From NCBI GenBank assembly GCA_964035545.1, contig OZ037770.1, positions 1,855,001-1,902,500 on the forward strand: a stretch of DNA of 47,500 nt, read 5' to 3'. Positions 14,886-24,063 of this stretch are shown piece by piece. The DNA is from Bugula neritina (lineage: Eukaryota; Bryozoa; Gymnolaemata; Cheilostomatida; Bugulidae). The notes below the pieces were generated by a model. It ran no database searches. It saw only the letters and a program-made list of their open reading frames with translations, and was not told the origin of the DNA. The position numbers and the translations under genes were made by a program. Position 1 is the first letter of the stretch; every line of letters starts with the position of its first letter.

Positions 14886-15013
14886 AAGACTGGGTCACCC
14901 CCCAAGACTTGACCGGACTCCGGGCTTTCTTGGGTCTCGTAGAGTATTACAGGCAATACATACCAGACTTTGCAGAGATAGCACAGCGGTAAAACCGGCT
15001 CACCGCAAAGGGG

Positions 15014-15538
15014 GTGACGTGGCAGTGGGCCCCGGTCAAACAAGGAGCGTTCGACCGCCTCAAGGGTTGCCTACTGACGGCACCCATCTTGGCCTACTCA
15101 GATTCTACTTTGGAGTACATTCTCGACACAGACGCCAGTGACCAGAATGTTGGCGCTGTGCTGTCCCAAGTGCAGGAAGGCCGAGAAGTAATAGTAGCTT
15201 ATTACAGCAAGTCTCTCTCACCCGCTGAACGAAATTACTGCACTACCCGCAAAGAGTTGCTGGCAGTAATCAAGTCAGTGAAGCACTTCAGACCATACCT
15301 GTACGGCAGGAAGTTCCGGCTGCGTACGGATCATGCCTCCCTGATCTGGTTGTGCAAGAGAGCCGAACTGTCCAGACAGGTCGCCCGATGGCTCGAAGTG
15401 CTACCTGAGTTCTCCCACCGGATCGAACACCAGCCGGGCAGGAAGCACAGCAATGGGGATGATTTGAGCCGCCGACCTGGTGGAGGTTGCAAGCAGTGTC
15501 TCAACATTGAGAGAAGGGACGGAGGTCCCCCACAATGA
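15014..15538 (+). pseudogene. RNase H domain of element B pol
   Basis: Open for 174 codons: [19 protein letters not shown] (catalytic Asp region), YCTTRKELLAVIKSVKHFR (Glu), TDHASLIWL (Asp), then LPEFSHRIEHQPGRKHSNGD. This is the RNase H type of Ty3/Gypsy pol, which degrades RNA in the hybrid. The short RT-thumb portion before it (14880-15013) has an in-frame stop. Confidence 0.9.
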
Positions 15539-15652
15539 GAATTAGAGACACTGGCTCACCACGGAGCACAGTTTGACTGGGACCAGGGTCAACTCAAACG
15601 GAAGGTTGACGAGCCCCCGTAGGTTGTACAAAACCTCCGCGCCAACCCTGTT

Positions 15653-17373
15653 TTGGCCGATAATGTCCGGGAGCTGAAGAAGCTTCAAGAAGAGCTGCCT
15701 GGAGTAGTGGCAGGCGTATATCGGGCCAAAGAGGAAGGGCGACAACCCAGCGAGGAACAACTACGGCAGGGATGCGCCGAGTTCCGGCTATTCTGCCAGC
15801 GTTGGGACTCGCTAAGGATTGGGCAGGATGGTCTGCTGATCATTTCTCAAGCTGCCAGCAGTAGACACCCGTAGAAGAAGAGAGTGGTCTGTCTCACTGC
15901 CATATGCCGTGAGTTGATTTGGGACACTCACAAGCAGGCTCACGCAGGAGTCAAGAGAGTGATCTCCAAATTGCAACTCCGGTGGTATTGGCCCAAAATG
16001 GAGCGTGACACTCGACTCAGAGTAAAGCAGTGTTAAATCTGCAAGGCCAGCAAGCATGGCTATCTCCCTGGTGAAGCAGGACGGCGGAGGTTATATGCTG
16101 AAATGCCATGGCAAGTAGTAGCTATCGACCTGGTCGGACCCATGCCCCTAACCCTCAGAGACAATAGTTAGATCTTAGTATTGACCGACCACTTTACGAG
16201 GTGGGCGGACGCTATGGCTATCCCAGATGCGTCAGCCCCGACAGTGGCCAGGGTGCTAGACCAACATGCATTCTGTTACTTCGGTCTCCCCGAACAGATA
16301 CACTCTGATCAAGGCGTTCAGTTCTAGTCTCAACTGATGAGCGACCTTTGCCGCCTCTGGGAATTAAATCAAAGTAGGACCACCCCCACCATCTCCAAGG
16401 TAACGGGGTGGTGGAGCGCAATAACTGGATGCTAGGTGATGCGCTCCGGAGTCTACTCCTCGGACGCAGTCAGGAGGAATGGGATACGGTGTTGCCGCAA
16501 GTCATGCGCGCAGACCGTAGCACCCCACAAACCAGTACTGGTGAGACCCCAAACCTTTTGACGCTCGGGAGAGAGACTCGTGTTCCCGACCATCTTACCT
16601 ACCGCGTTCCAGAGCAAGACAGCTCGATTCACGAGTATGCCAGCGAACTAGTGGAACGGATGAGGGTCGCACACGAAATGCTGCGAGAAAAGCAGTGGCA
16701 GGTACGGCGCAAGGATTCCAAGGAACCACCCCTCTATCAAACAGGAGATTGGGTGTGGATGGTCAATTACCGTAGGCGTCGCGCACAGGCAGCTACGTTA
16801 CAGCCTAAGTTCGTGAGACCCTACGTGATAGTCGAGGCTATGCCCAACCATACCTACAAGATCGAGCGCTCAGGACAGGTGTCCATCCAAAATGAGGCTT
16901 GCTTGAAGCCGTACTGGGCTAGCCCAGACGCAATGGGAGAAGCCCCTCTATTGTTGGAGCTCAGGAGGCAGACGACAATGCGTGGGCAACGGCGGCATGG
17001 ACCTGAGTATAAAGTGGTCATTCCGCAAAAAGAAGACTTTGTACGAGGCGAGCGACCGCTTTTACCTACAGAAGTGCATCCGCCGCCTCCTATACCAAGT
17101 CTGATTCCATCACTTCCAGAAACCGAGCCGGTTCTGGAAGTGCAAACCCCCACGAAGGGAGGGGCTCCATTCGGAGAGCAGGAATAAATAACTACTACTG
17201 GTGAATTAGAAGCGCCATCAGAAGCCCCTGCTGATCCACCGGTGAGTGCGTCATCTCCCTTGGAGTGTGGACAACGTACGAGGCAACCCCCATCATATTT
17301 AAAAGATTTCGTATGTGACTGCTTCCAAAGCAGCACGTATGAAAGTCTGGGGGAAAACCGTACAGAGAAATAA
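15653..17373 (+). pseudogene. Integrase and pol tail of element B
   Basis: It holds the zinc-binding region (THKQAHAG, then CxICKASKHG with a stop in place of a residue), the core with LTDHFTRWAD and HSDQGVQF, and VVERNNWMLGD with the Glu. The C-terminal module (WVWMVNYRRRRAQ, LQPKFVRPYVIVEAMP) is open at 16408-17187. TAA 17185-17187 (CAA in origin) interrupts the tail, which then reads to QPPSYLKDFVCDC. Nonsense codons at about 15871, 16033, 16168 and 16324. A short frameshift near 16390 affects PYHPQGNG. Confidence 0.88.
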
Positions 17374-17572
17374 TCAGGCAAATGTAGGAGTTGTGAGCCC
17401 CACGCAATTATCAACTTTTGCGAGGGCGGAATAGTGGGAGGAATTATTGCGCTCGGGGCAAACAGTTTCAACCACGTGCAACAAACACGCCGCCCGGCTT
17501 TTTCTATGCTCACATCGCTAAGGACAGATGTGCCTCGCAACTACCTCAAACTATTACCATTGAACGTTGAGT

Positions 17573-18694
17573 ATGGAAGCTAATACCAAGTTTACAGGTA
17601 AGCCAGTATAAGTCTTGTATTCCTATCCATGGAAACAGGCTCGATGCAGGTAAATTCTGAACTAATCAGTCGGATTGAATCAGAATTACTGGAGACCACG
17701 TTTCACGTGAACGACGATGAGGACACAGTAATGGCCGACTATCTGTTAGATCTTGAGCTAGACGCTGTTATTCTTGGTCAGTCTACATGCAATTAACTGG
17801 TCTCTCGAGTGCCTTATAAAAGTTGTGACTCTCAGACTAGTCGATCGCCACTAGAATTATGCTGTAAAGATCCATTGTGATCTGACAATAATTCTACTTT
17901 TGTAGACAACGCACTCGCTCCCGTCTCGCCAGGGATGCCATCTTTGGAAATGGCCTGGGACCCAGAGCCCACCTCACAACCCCCCACTGCTAATCAGCTA
18001 CTACACCAACTAAAAGTCCAATCCTACTGAACCACACCCGCCACTGAGGCAGAAATCCAGAAGTACCGGGGGAATGACGACAACACAGAGTGTCGTTTGT
18101 GTCAGCAACACTTCACTACGCACAGACGATTGAGAGTACACCTCCCTCAACACTTTGTGACAACCTTCTGTCCCTGTGGTGAATACAGTTATTACAGGGA
18201 CTATGTGTTGAGTCATCAAAGGTTATGCGCTGTTTCCCGGGACATATCTACGATGTGGATGAACCCTCCTACCAGACTTTCCTAAATGTCATTCAGCCCT
18301 TCATCACCGACACTGCTCGACTCACCCGTCTGGAGCAAGGCTTTCCCTCACCTAGGCCCATCACGCCAGGACCCGTCACCAAGCCTCTCGGCTTTTCTAC
18401 CCCATCACCCCCTAACTCCATTCGTCGGCAGAGGACACTTACACGTGTCGTACTTCAGTGGATAGATACCCAGGCCCCCACTCCCCCCTTCCAGCAGAGT
18501 AGAAGAAGCATAGGTCACAATGGTCCCCCTCCCGTTCTTGTCCTCTGGCCTGCAACCTGCGGGAGGTCGGAATACGAGCAAATGAACTAAAAAAGGAGGT
18601 TTATAGGCTAACCCCCAGGGTGAAGGCAGCAACCAGTGAGCTAAAATCTTTGCAGGAGTCCATCAACCGACCAAAACGGGCCACCAAGGACTAG
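17573..18694 (+). pseudogene. ORF3: spliced two-zinc-finger protein of element B (decayed)
   Basis: Exon 1 is 17573-17597 (ATG plus eight codons, phase 1, donor ACAGgtaagc). Its ATG overlaps the last codons of the pol-side frame. The intron is 17598-17905 (acceptor cttttgtag). Exon 2 begins in the frame of the fingers: CX2CX12HX3H (CRLCQQHFTTHRRLRVHLPQH, 18091 on) and FCPCG…SHQRL. The order and splice phase equal ORF3 of element C. Damage: one TGA before the fingers and a frameshift after finger 2 into DVDEPSYQTFLNVIQP. The C-terminal helix (SELKSLQESINRPKRATKD) ends at TAG 18692-18694. Function unknown; nucleic-acid binding is an inference. Confidence 0.65.
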
Positions 18695-18970
18695 TATAAC
18701 ACCCCCTCTACCTCTCTTCTGCACACCCTCTTAGCTCTAGACGATCTCTCATCCATTCCATTTCCCCTCTGATGTTCTGCCAGTGCTACGACAAATTATT
18801 TTTTGTAAATAGAACTCAAAGATAACTAGTGTAAATCTTGATATTATTTTTCTGTGTGTATTTTTTATGTAGCTGTATCACAATTGTTTTTATATGTATA
18901 TATTGGTGTCATTTTATTCTACGCTTCCCTCCACTTTGTATATCTTTTTAGCAGGAAGTAGGCTCCCTGC

Positions 18971-18982
18971 TGGAGGGGGCGG
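18971..18982 (+). other. Polypurine tract of element B
   Basis: tggagggggcgg sits directly before the 3' LTR. Element C has tggtgggggcgg at the same place, supporting shared ancestry. Confidence 0.75.
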
Positions 18983-19289
18983 TGTAGTGGGCAGTGAATG
19001 GTAGGGCCATGTGCTCACTAGCCAATTATCATTCAGACACGTGACTTTTCCCGGCTTAGTAACTAGGTTCCGGACTGTAACATTAGTGTGCTCAGTTAGA
19101 TCGTGATGCTGATTATGACAAAAGAGTTTTATGTCTACGTGTGTTGTTAACCTGTATTACTTTTATTCTGTAAATGTGTATTAAATAAACCTGCTATCTC
19201 GATTCTCCGTCTGGTGTCTAACCATGCAACGTGGATAACTATAACATACACGAATCCTCACGTCTAATATAATTGTAAAAATTATAACA
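18983..19289 (+). repeat. 3' LTR of element B (307 bp)
   Basis: It starts TGTAGTGGG and ends TATAACA. Its last 54 bases equal the 5' remnant. AATAAA lies near 19186-19192. It contacts BEL/Pao coding sequence at 19290. Confidence 0.88.
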
Positions 19290-20239
19290 ATATTGGACAG
19301 CCAAACAACCATTAGTGAAAGCGGCAACTATATGATGCCATTGCCATTCAAAGAACACCCGATCTTGCCAAATAACTTTCAACAGGCACAAAGAAGACTA
19401 GAGGGCCTAGAGAAGCACTTTATGAAAGACCCTCAACTAAAAACCGATTATGAAAAGTTTATGAATGAGTTACTGGAACAAGATTTGGCTGAGCCAGTAG
19501 ATGATTACAGTGGAGCAAATGTGGAAAGGTGGTACATACCACATTTTGCAGTGAAGCATCCCCAGAAGAATAAATTGAGGGTGGTGTTTGACTGTAAGGC
19601 CTCCTACCAGGGCACATCTTTGAATGACCGTCTCCTGCAAAGCCCTGACCACATGAACTCCCTTGTAGGAATACTGTGCCATTTTAGGAGAGAGTCTATA
19701 GCAATCAGTTGTGACATACAGCAAATGTTCTATAACTTTCTTGTCACATCCGATGACAGAGATTATCTCCGGTTTATTTGGCATGACCAACATGGCCAAC
19801 ATCAAACCTTCAGAGTGAAGGTGCATCTTTTCGGTGCAAATTCCTCCCCTGGTGTTGAAACATATGGCTTGAGAAAAATCGCACAGGACCACACCTTTGT
19901 TTCCAGCACGGCCACAATGTTCATCAACCGTGACTTTTATGTCGATAATGGTATCACCAATGTTTCCTCAGAAGGCGAAGCCATTGCTCTTATATAGGCG
20001 GCTCGTGACATCTGCAGCAAGGGAAACTTTCGCGTACATAAGTTTGCATCTAACAGTGCAGAAGTTCTAGCAGCACTGCCAGAGTCTGAAAAATCTGTTC
20101 AGAACAAAGAGTTAATGGAGTTACTACCTGAACAACGCACCTTGGGTTTACAATGGGCCATGGAATCAGACATGTTCAAGTTTATCAATCAAATTCAGAA
20201 CAGTCAAAATACTAGACGGGGAATTTTATCAACATGTTG
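19290..20239 (+). pseudogene. BEL/Pao retrotransposon pol fragment (RT)
   Basis: The frame from 19293 runs through RT motifs typical of BEL/Pao: LRVVFDCKASYQGTSLNDRL, SLVGILCHFRRESIAISCDI, DRDYLRFIW, KVHLFGANSSPG, and FYVDNGI where the family has YVDD (second catalytic Asp is Asn). TAG at 19995 interrupts it. The same frame then gives NFRVHKFASNSAEVL, LGLQWAMESDMF and TRRGILST. Both ends are truncated: the left by element B, the right at a 26-bp palindrome. Non-functional. Confidence 0.9.
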
Positions 20240-20247
20240 ATAAAATT
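20222..20247. repeat. 26-bp perfect palindrome at the BEL/Pao breakpoint
   Basis: The last 13 bases of recognisable BEL sequence are followed at once by their reverse complement, with no spacer. Three copies of acatatt-type repeats follow (20248-20270). Confidence 0.85.
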
Positions 20248-20404
20248 ACATATTACATATTACATATTACTAACTATTGAAACCTAAGAGCAGAAGCTGT
20301 ATTATCAAGTTATCAGAGAAGCGCTAAAGGTTTGTCTGCTATTAATTTTTCTATCATTTATTGTCTTAATGCTGTAATATCGATACATTTAGCTTATATT
20401 ATAT

Positions 20405-20697
20405 GAAGTGGTTTATAGCTGACATTATTTTTAATGGATTATTATGCAGTAATATTTTGCTTACTTTAATGATTTTTATGTGTGTTATTTCCTTACAGTT
20501 GTTATTTTCTTGTACTTTATTTAGCCTTATATTGTGTGCATTTTATTTAGATTTTAGGGTGTAGCTTTGTGAGCAAAAGTGTTATACGTTGGAATAAAAT
20601 ACTAATAACTACACTCTTGAATTCCTAAACCTACTCTGATAAGTTTGCGGTTGCTAGCAGACCTAACAAAACTGCTACAATATATATAAGTTTTACT
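20405..20697 (+). repeat. Dispersed repeat R3, copy 1
   Basis: About 290 bp matching 26461-26755 at high identity, including the shared end ctagcagacctaacaaaactgctacaa before TA-rich sequence. A hammerhead ribozyme lies 25 bp further on. No coding sequence. Possibly the terminal part of a Penelope-like or retrozyme-like element. Confidence 0.75.
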
Positions 20698-20721
20698 ATT
20701 GCGAAGGTGTGGGCCATGGTA

Positions 20722-20776
20722 CTCTGTTCTGTGCTGATGAGGGGACAAATCCCGAAACAGCTGCTGTCCACAGATT

Positions 20777-20779
<3 letters not shown>
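20722..20779 (+). ncRNA. Type I hammerhead ribozyme
   Basis: All core elements are present in order: stem I 5' arm (20728-20733), CTGATGA (20734-20740), stem II (GGGG 20741-20744 with TCCC 20750-20753), GAAA (20754-20757), stem III with a three-base loop (20757-20760 with 20764-20767), the GUC cleavage triplet ending at 20768, and the stem I 3' arm CACAGA (20769-20774) pairing perfectly with the 5' arm. CTC/GAG pairs extend stem I beyond an internal loop. Such ribozymes occur in Penelope-like elements and retrozymes of animals, where they process transcripts by self-cleavage. Confidence 0.9.
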
Positions 20780-20850
<71 letters not shown>

Positions 20851-20858
20851 TATATATG
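20780..20858. repeat. (TA)n microsatellite between the ribozyme and element C
   Basis: About 80 bp of TA. It ends at the 5' LTR of element C. TA repeats also flank the other side of C (26169-26182). Confidence 0.93.
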
Positions 20859-20859
20859 G

Positions 20860-21203
20860 TGTAATGGGATTACGTAGTCTAATAATGGAGTCGTCCCCTC
20901 TTGTGTGGAATACTAATAACCATGTTCTACTATCCAATCAGAGAGACCGGAAGGCAAGGTTCCGGTCAAGTGACTGTTCGCGGGTTAGCTAGCAGAAACC
21001 ATGTGTTGTTGAGAGCAGGGGCTCATAGTAGTAACATGTGTTTATAATTGATTGATGTATTGTGGTTTTGACATACTGTTATAATTATGTTTATCGAGTT
21101 AAATAAAGGTTATCGTACGCAAGCTCTGTTAGTAGTTGCTAGTTAAGTTGAAACTAAATACGCAGGCAATCCACGCTTGATAATTGTGCTAAAACTCACA
21201 ACA
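20860..21203 (+). repeat. 5' LTR of element C (344 bp)
   Basis: It starts TGTAATGGG and ends CACAACA, with an AATAAA poly(A)-type signal near 21102. It matches 25826-26168 with a small cluster of differences around 21015-21050. Confidence 0.93.
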
Positions 21204-21204
21204 G

Positions 21205-21223
21205 TGGTGGCAGCGGTGGGATT
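21205..21223 (+). other. Primer-binding site of element C (tRNA-Leu)
   Basis: TGGTGGCAGCGGTGGGATT is a 19-base perfect complement to the CCA end of an animal tRNA-Leu whose acceptor arm ends AATCCCACCGCTGCCACCA. It lies one base inside the LTR. Confidence 0.87.
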
Positions 21224-21237
21224 TCGCGTATTTCAAG

Positions 21238-24063
21238 ATGACAGAAAGAGGCACAGAGCTACCCCTTCGGAGGAATGAAGGTGAGGAAGATAACATTGCT
21301 ATACCTATAAAACCAGAAGTGCGAGTACATAGGGAATGTTACGAAGAGAAGTACCGGCCAAGGGTACCCACCTTCTCAGGTGAAGAGCCGGTGGAGCAAT
21401 TCGTTCAGGAATTCCAAGATGTAATGGAGGTTGCACAATGGCCACCTAGAATAGCATTGCTCAAGCTCAGGATGGCGCTGTCAGACAAAGCCAAGTCGTA
21501 CGGAGTGGGACCAGACATTGACGGCATCTTTGCTTCCCTGCGGGACCGTTTTGGTATCTCCGCTGTGGAAGCGCGAGCCCGTCTTCAAAGACTACGGCGT
21601 GATTCTCACACGCCGCTACAAGAGCACGCTACCACGGTTATGAGACTGACGCAAATTGCGTTCCGCGATCTGCCGCAAGTAAACCGTGAGAGGTATACCT
21701 ATGATGCCTTCGTGCAGTCCATCAACGACTTGGGACTCCATCACCAACTCTTGGCGAGGGGAGTCACCACGGTCGAAGGTGCGCTGGCAGAAGGGGAGGC
21801 TTATCTTCTGGCCAGCCAGCTGCACCGGAGGCGTGTGACTTCTCGTCAGGTAGACATGGAGCCCTCCGCTGCTCCTACCGCTTCTCACGCGGAAACTCCA
21901 GCAGTGGCCAAGGTGACGCAGATGACGGTGGCATCACAGGTCGCACAAATGACCGACATGCTAGCCGAACTGGTCTCCGCCTTGGAAAGCCAGCTAGGCA
22001 CCACCCGTGAGCTTGACGGGCCACCGGTGCAGTCGCCTGGTAGAGGACACCCCTCCTGCTGGGGGTGTGGAAGACCAGGACACTTCCAAAAAAAACTGTC
22101 CCCGACTTCAACCAGGGTTAAACTACGATGGCCCGCGGATGCTCCCACATCCGGCGGGCCGCTGTTAAAACCCCAAGGGAGGACACAGTGGCGTCCGCCA
22201 CGCCGGACACCCGTCCGGGACCTCGCGGAACGGCCACCAGGACGGCGAGCAGGTTGTACAAGCCACTCGCCGCCGGTGTTCTCAATGCCACCCCGCAACA
22301 GGTTTAACAAACGACGGACCGCAGAGTCTGCGAGGAAAGGTGCCCAAACGCAGCAAGGCGCGGCGCCACCCCCTCGACAGCTGGTCCCGAGTCGTCGTCA
22401 AGAACCTAACCCCTCCGCCAAAGCGAGGGATATGAGGTCACCCAAGATACCACTACATCCCCACGAGAGCAGCCTGTTTCTACCAAGACAGATAGCCGGC
22501 AAACCTGCCAGATATCTGTTGGACACGGGCGGTACCACCAACCTCCTGGGTCGTCCATTCTTCGACACACTCAGTGCTCAGATCCTAAGCAGGTTGGAAC
22601 CGTATGAAGGCGATCATGGCACCCTGGCAGACGGGTCGTGCATCCCCTTCTACGGTATCATTGAACTCCCTGGGAGCGTCTGTGACCAGACCATCCAGAA
22701 GAGGTTCATAGTTGGACAACTCCAGGAGGACGCCATCCTTGGAATGCCATTCTTACAACGACACGGATGTCGCATCGATTTTGGTAAATCTGCGATGATT
22801 ATGGGCGGTAGGGAGCTCGCCTGTATCTATAAGTTTGGCCATCCCCTAGCGGGAGAAGAGCCGGTAGTACGTACTTGTACTATGCCTGGCCACTCCCGAG
22901 ACACCGTCCACCGCCAGGTAGACGGTGGCCGTACCTCCAAGCCGGGAGCTGTAGAGAGCGCGCACCCGAACGTCCCACCTGTCCGCAGCTCTAACCAGCT
23001 GACACGGAAAGGAAAGACCTCTGTGCCATGCCTCCACTCCCCCTCGGAGACAGTGAGCCTACCACCCACCTCTCCACCAAGCTGTACTCCTTCTGTTCAA
23101 GAAGATAACAGCAGGCCATCGCGGGAAACCGCGATGAAAAGTCCTCTAGAGAACCCGCTCTCAGGGCGAAGGACTGCTTCACCCCACGTCCCACACAGCC
23201 AGGGGACCCATGGGAGAACATCAGACGGTTGTGTAGATAACGAAAAGCGCCCAGAGACGGCCACGTTACTACACAAAACCGAGGCTACACCTCACCTTGG
23301 GGACCCTGACATGCCCCCAGAGGTGGCACGGGACCCCCACGTCGAACCCGTCTCAATCGATGGCGTCAAGGAGCTAGGACACCTCCAGGAACATATTCCG
23401 GGGGTGGTAGCCGACGTCTATCAAATGAAACGGGAAGGGCGACGACCCAGTGACAGACAACGGAAGCAGGGCTGCGCCGAGTGGCAGCTGTACTGCCGAC
23501 GTTGGAACGCACTGCGGATCGAGCCGGATGGTCTACTGACCATATCTTTGGCCGATAACCACCACCAGCCAGACCAGGAGAGGACTCTCTGTCCTGCCGC
23601 CATCCGCCGAGAGTTGATAGAAGAGGTACACCAGCAGGCTCACAGGGGAGCCCAACAGGTGTTCACCGAACTACAACTCTGGTGGTATTGGCCTCACATG
23701 GAGCGTGATGTACGACGCAGAGTTGGGCAGTGCGGAGTCTGCCGGGTCAGTAAGCACGGCCCCCCTCCTGACGAAGTAGGGCGGCGAAGGCAAAGTGCAG
23801 AAAGACCCGGGCAGACGGAGACTGCTAACTTGGTCGACAAACCGCCTAGGATGCAACCCAAAGCAGTGGCGAGGCAGGAAAAACCACACCCGTTCAGGGA
23901 AATGCGCTCACCGCCGTCAGCGTGCAAGCCGCCACCGCCACTTCCTAGGTCAGGAACCGACCTAGAAGTGCAAAAAACCCCCCAAGGGAGGGGCTCTTTG
24001 CGGAGGTACTGGGAAAGCTCCATTTGTCACAAATTGGCTGGAAGCACCACCTGTGAGACGTGA
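21238..24063 (+). CDS. Fused Gag-protease-integrase(N) polyprotein of element C, no RT
   Basis: An uninterrupted 941-residue frame from ATG 21238, 15 bases after the primer site. Residues ~40-230 are capsid-like (VPTFSGEEPVEQFVQEF, YDAFVQSINDLGLHHQL). Zinc knuckle at ~275: CWGCGRPGH is followed by QKKL, the last Cys being lost by a one-base shift in an A8 run. Protease: LLDTGGTTNLL at ~425-437 and AILGMPFL at ~498. Residues ~560-700 are a P/S/T-rich linker. Integrase zinc domain: HQQAH at ~796 and CGVCRVSKHG at ~831. RT, RNase H and the catalytic integrase core, found in D between these parts, are missing. It would need RT and integrase supplied by relatives. The long open frame suggests recent activity or selection. 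Confidence 0.9.
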   Translation: MTERGTELPLRRNEGEEDNIAIPIKPEVRVHRECYEEKYRPRVPTFSGEEPVEQFVQEFQDVMEVAQWPPRIALLKLRMALSDKAKSYGVGPDIDGIFASLRDRFGISAVEARARLQRLRRDSHTPLQEHATTVMRLTQIAFRDLPQVNRERYTYDAFVQSINDLGLHHQLLARGVTTVEGALAEGEAYLLASQLHRRRVTSRQVDMEPSAAPTASHAETPAVAKVTQMTVASQVAQMTDMLAELVSALESQLGTTRELDGPPVQSPGRGHPSCWGCGRPGHFQKKLSPTSTRVKLRWPADAPTSGGPLLKPQGRTQWRPPRRTPVRDLAERPPGRRAGCTSHSPPVFSMPPRNRFNKRRTAESARKGAQTQQGAAPPPRQLVPSRRQEPNPSAKARDMRSPKIPLHPHESSLFLPRQIAGKPARYLLDTGGTTNLLGRPFFDTLSAQILSRLEPYEGDHGTLADGSCIPFYGIIELPGSVCDQTIQKRFIVGQLQEDAILGMPFLQRHGCRIDFGKSAMIMGGRELACIYKFGHPLAGEEPVVRTCTMPGHSRDTVHRQVDGGRTSKPGAVESAHPNVPPVRSSNQLTRKGKTSVPCLHSPSETVSLPPTSPPSCTPSVQEDNSRPSRETAMKSPLENPLSGRRTASPHVPHSQGTHGRTSDGCVDNEKRPETATLLHKTEATPHLGDPDMPPEVARDPHVEPVSIDGVKELGHLQEHIPGVVADVYQMKREGRRPSDRQRKQGCAEWQLYCRRWNALRIEPDGLLTISLADNHHQPDQERTLCPAAIRRELIEEVHQQAHRGAQQVFTELQLWWYWPHMERDVRRRVGQCGVCRVSKHGPPPDEVGRRRQSAERPGQTETANLVDKPPRMQPKAVARQEKPHPFREMRSPPSACKPPPPLPRSGTDLEVQKTPQGRGSLRRYWESSICHKLAGSTTCET
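22117..22160 (+). promoter_or_regulatory. Putative -1 frameshift signal of element C
   Basis: GTTAAAC (22117-22123) is in the phase of the complete zinc knuckle (HFQKNCP frame). It is followed by a six-base spacer and a stem-loop with arms 22130-22140 and 22149-22160 (one bulge). In that frame a stop TAA lies at 22166-22168, six bases after the stem. A -1 shift joins LRWPADAP, the frame leading to protease. An upstream A8 run (22088-22095) makes gag already continuous with protease here. Confidence 0.72.

Larger units (their letters stand above)
12672..19289 (+). mobile_element. Gypsy-type LTR retrotransposon, element B (degenerate)
   Basis: It has a 54-bp 5' LTR remnant, a tRNA-Leu primer site, gag, RT, RNase H, integrase, an extra zinc-finger ORF, a polypurine tract and a full 3' LTR (18983-19289). 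The protease domain is deleted between the gag end and GRSRATIYCRVN. Several nonsense codons are C-to-T or G-to-A changes relative to D. It abuts a BEL/Pao pol fragment on the right, so it probably inserted into that older element. Confidence 0.92.

Noticed and set aside
19732-19892. Minus-strand frame over the BEL/Pao RT (19470-19892)
   Set aside because: Shadow of the plus-strand RT motifs, which are clearly real.
22088-22095. A8 run as the primary programmed frameshift site of the family
   Set aside because: A, B and D have no such run, whereas the UUAAAC heptamer with stem-loop is shared. It is kept only as a peculiarity of C.
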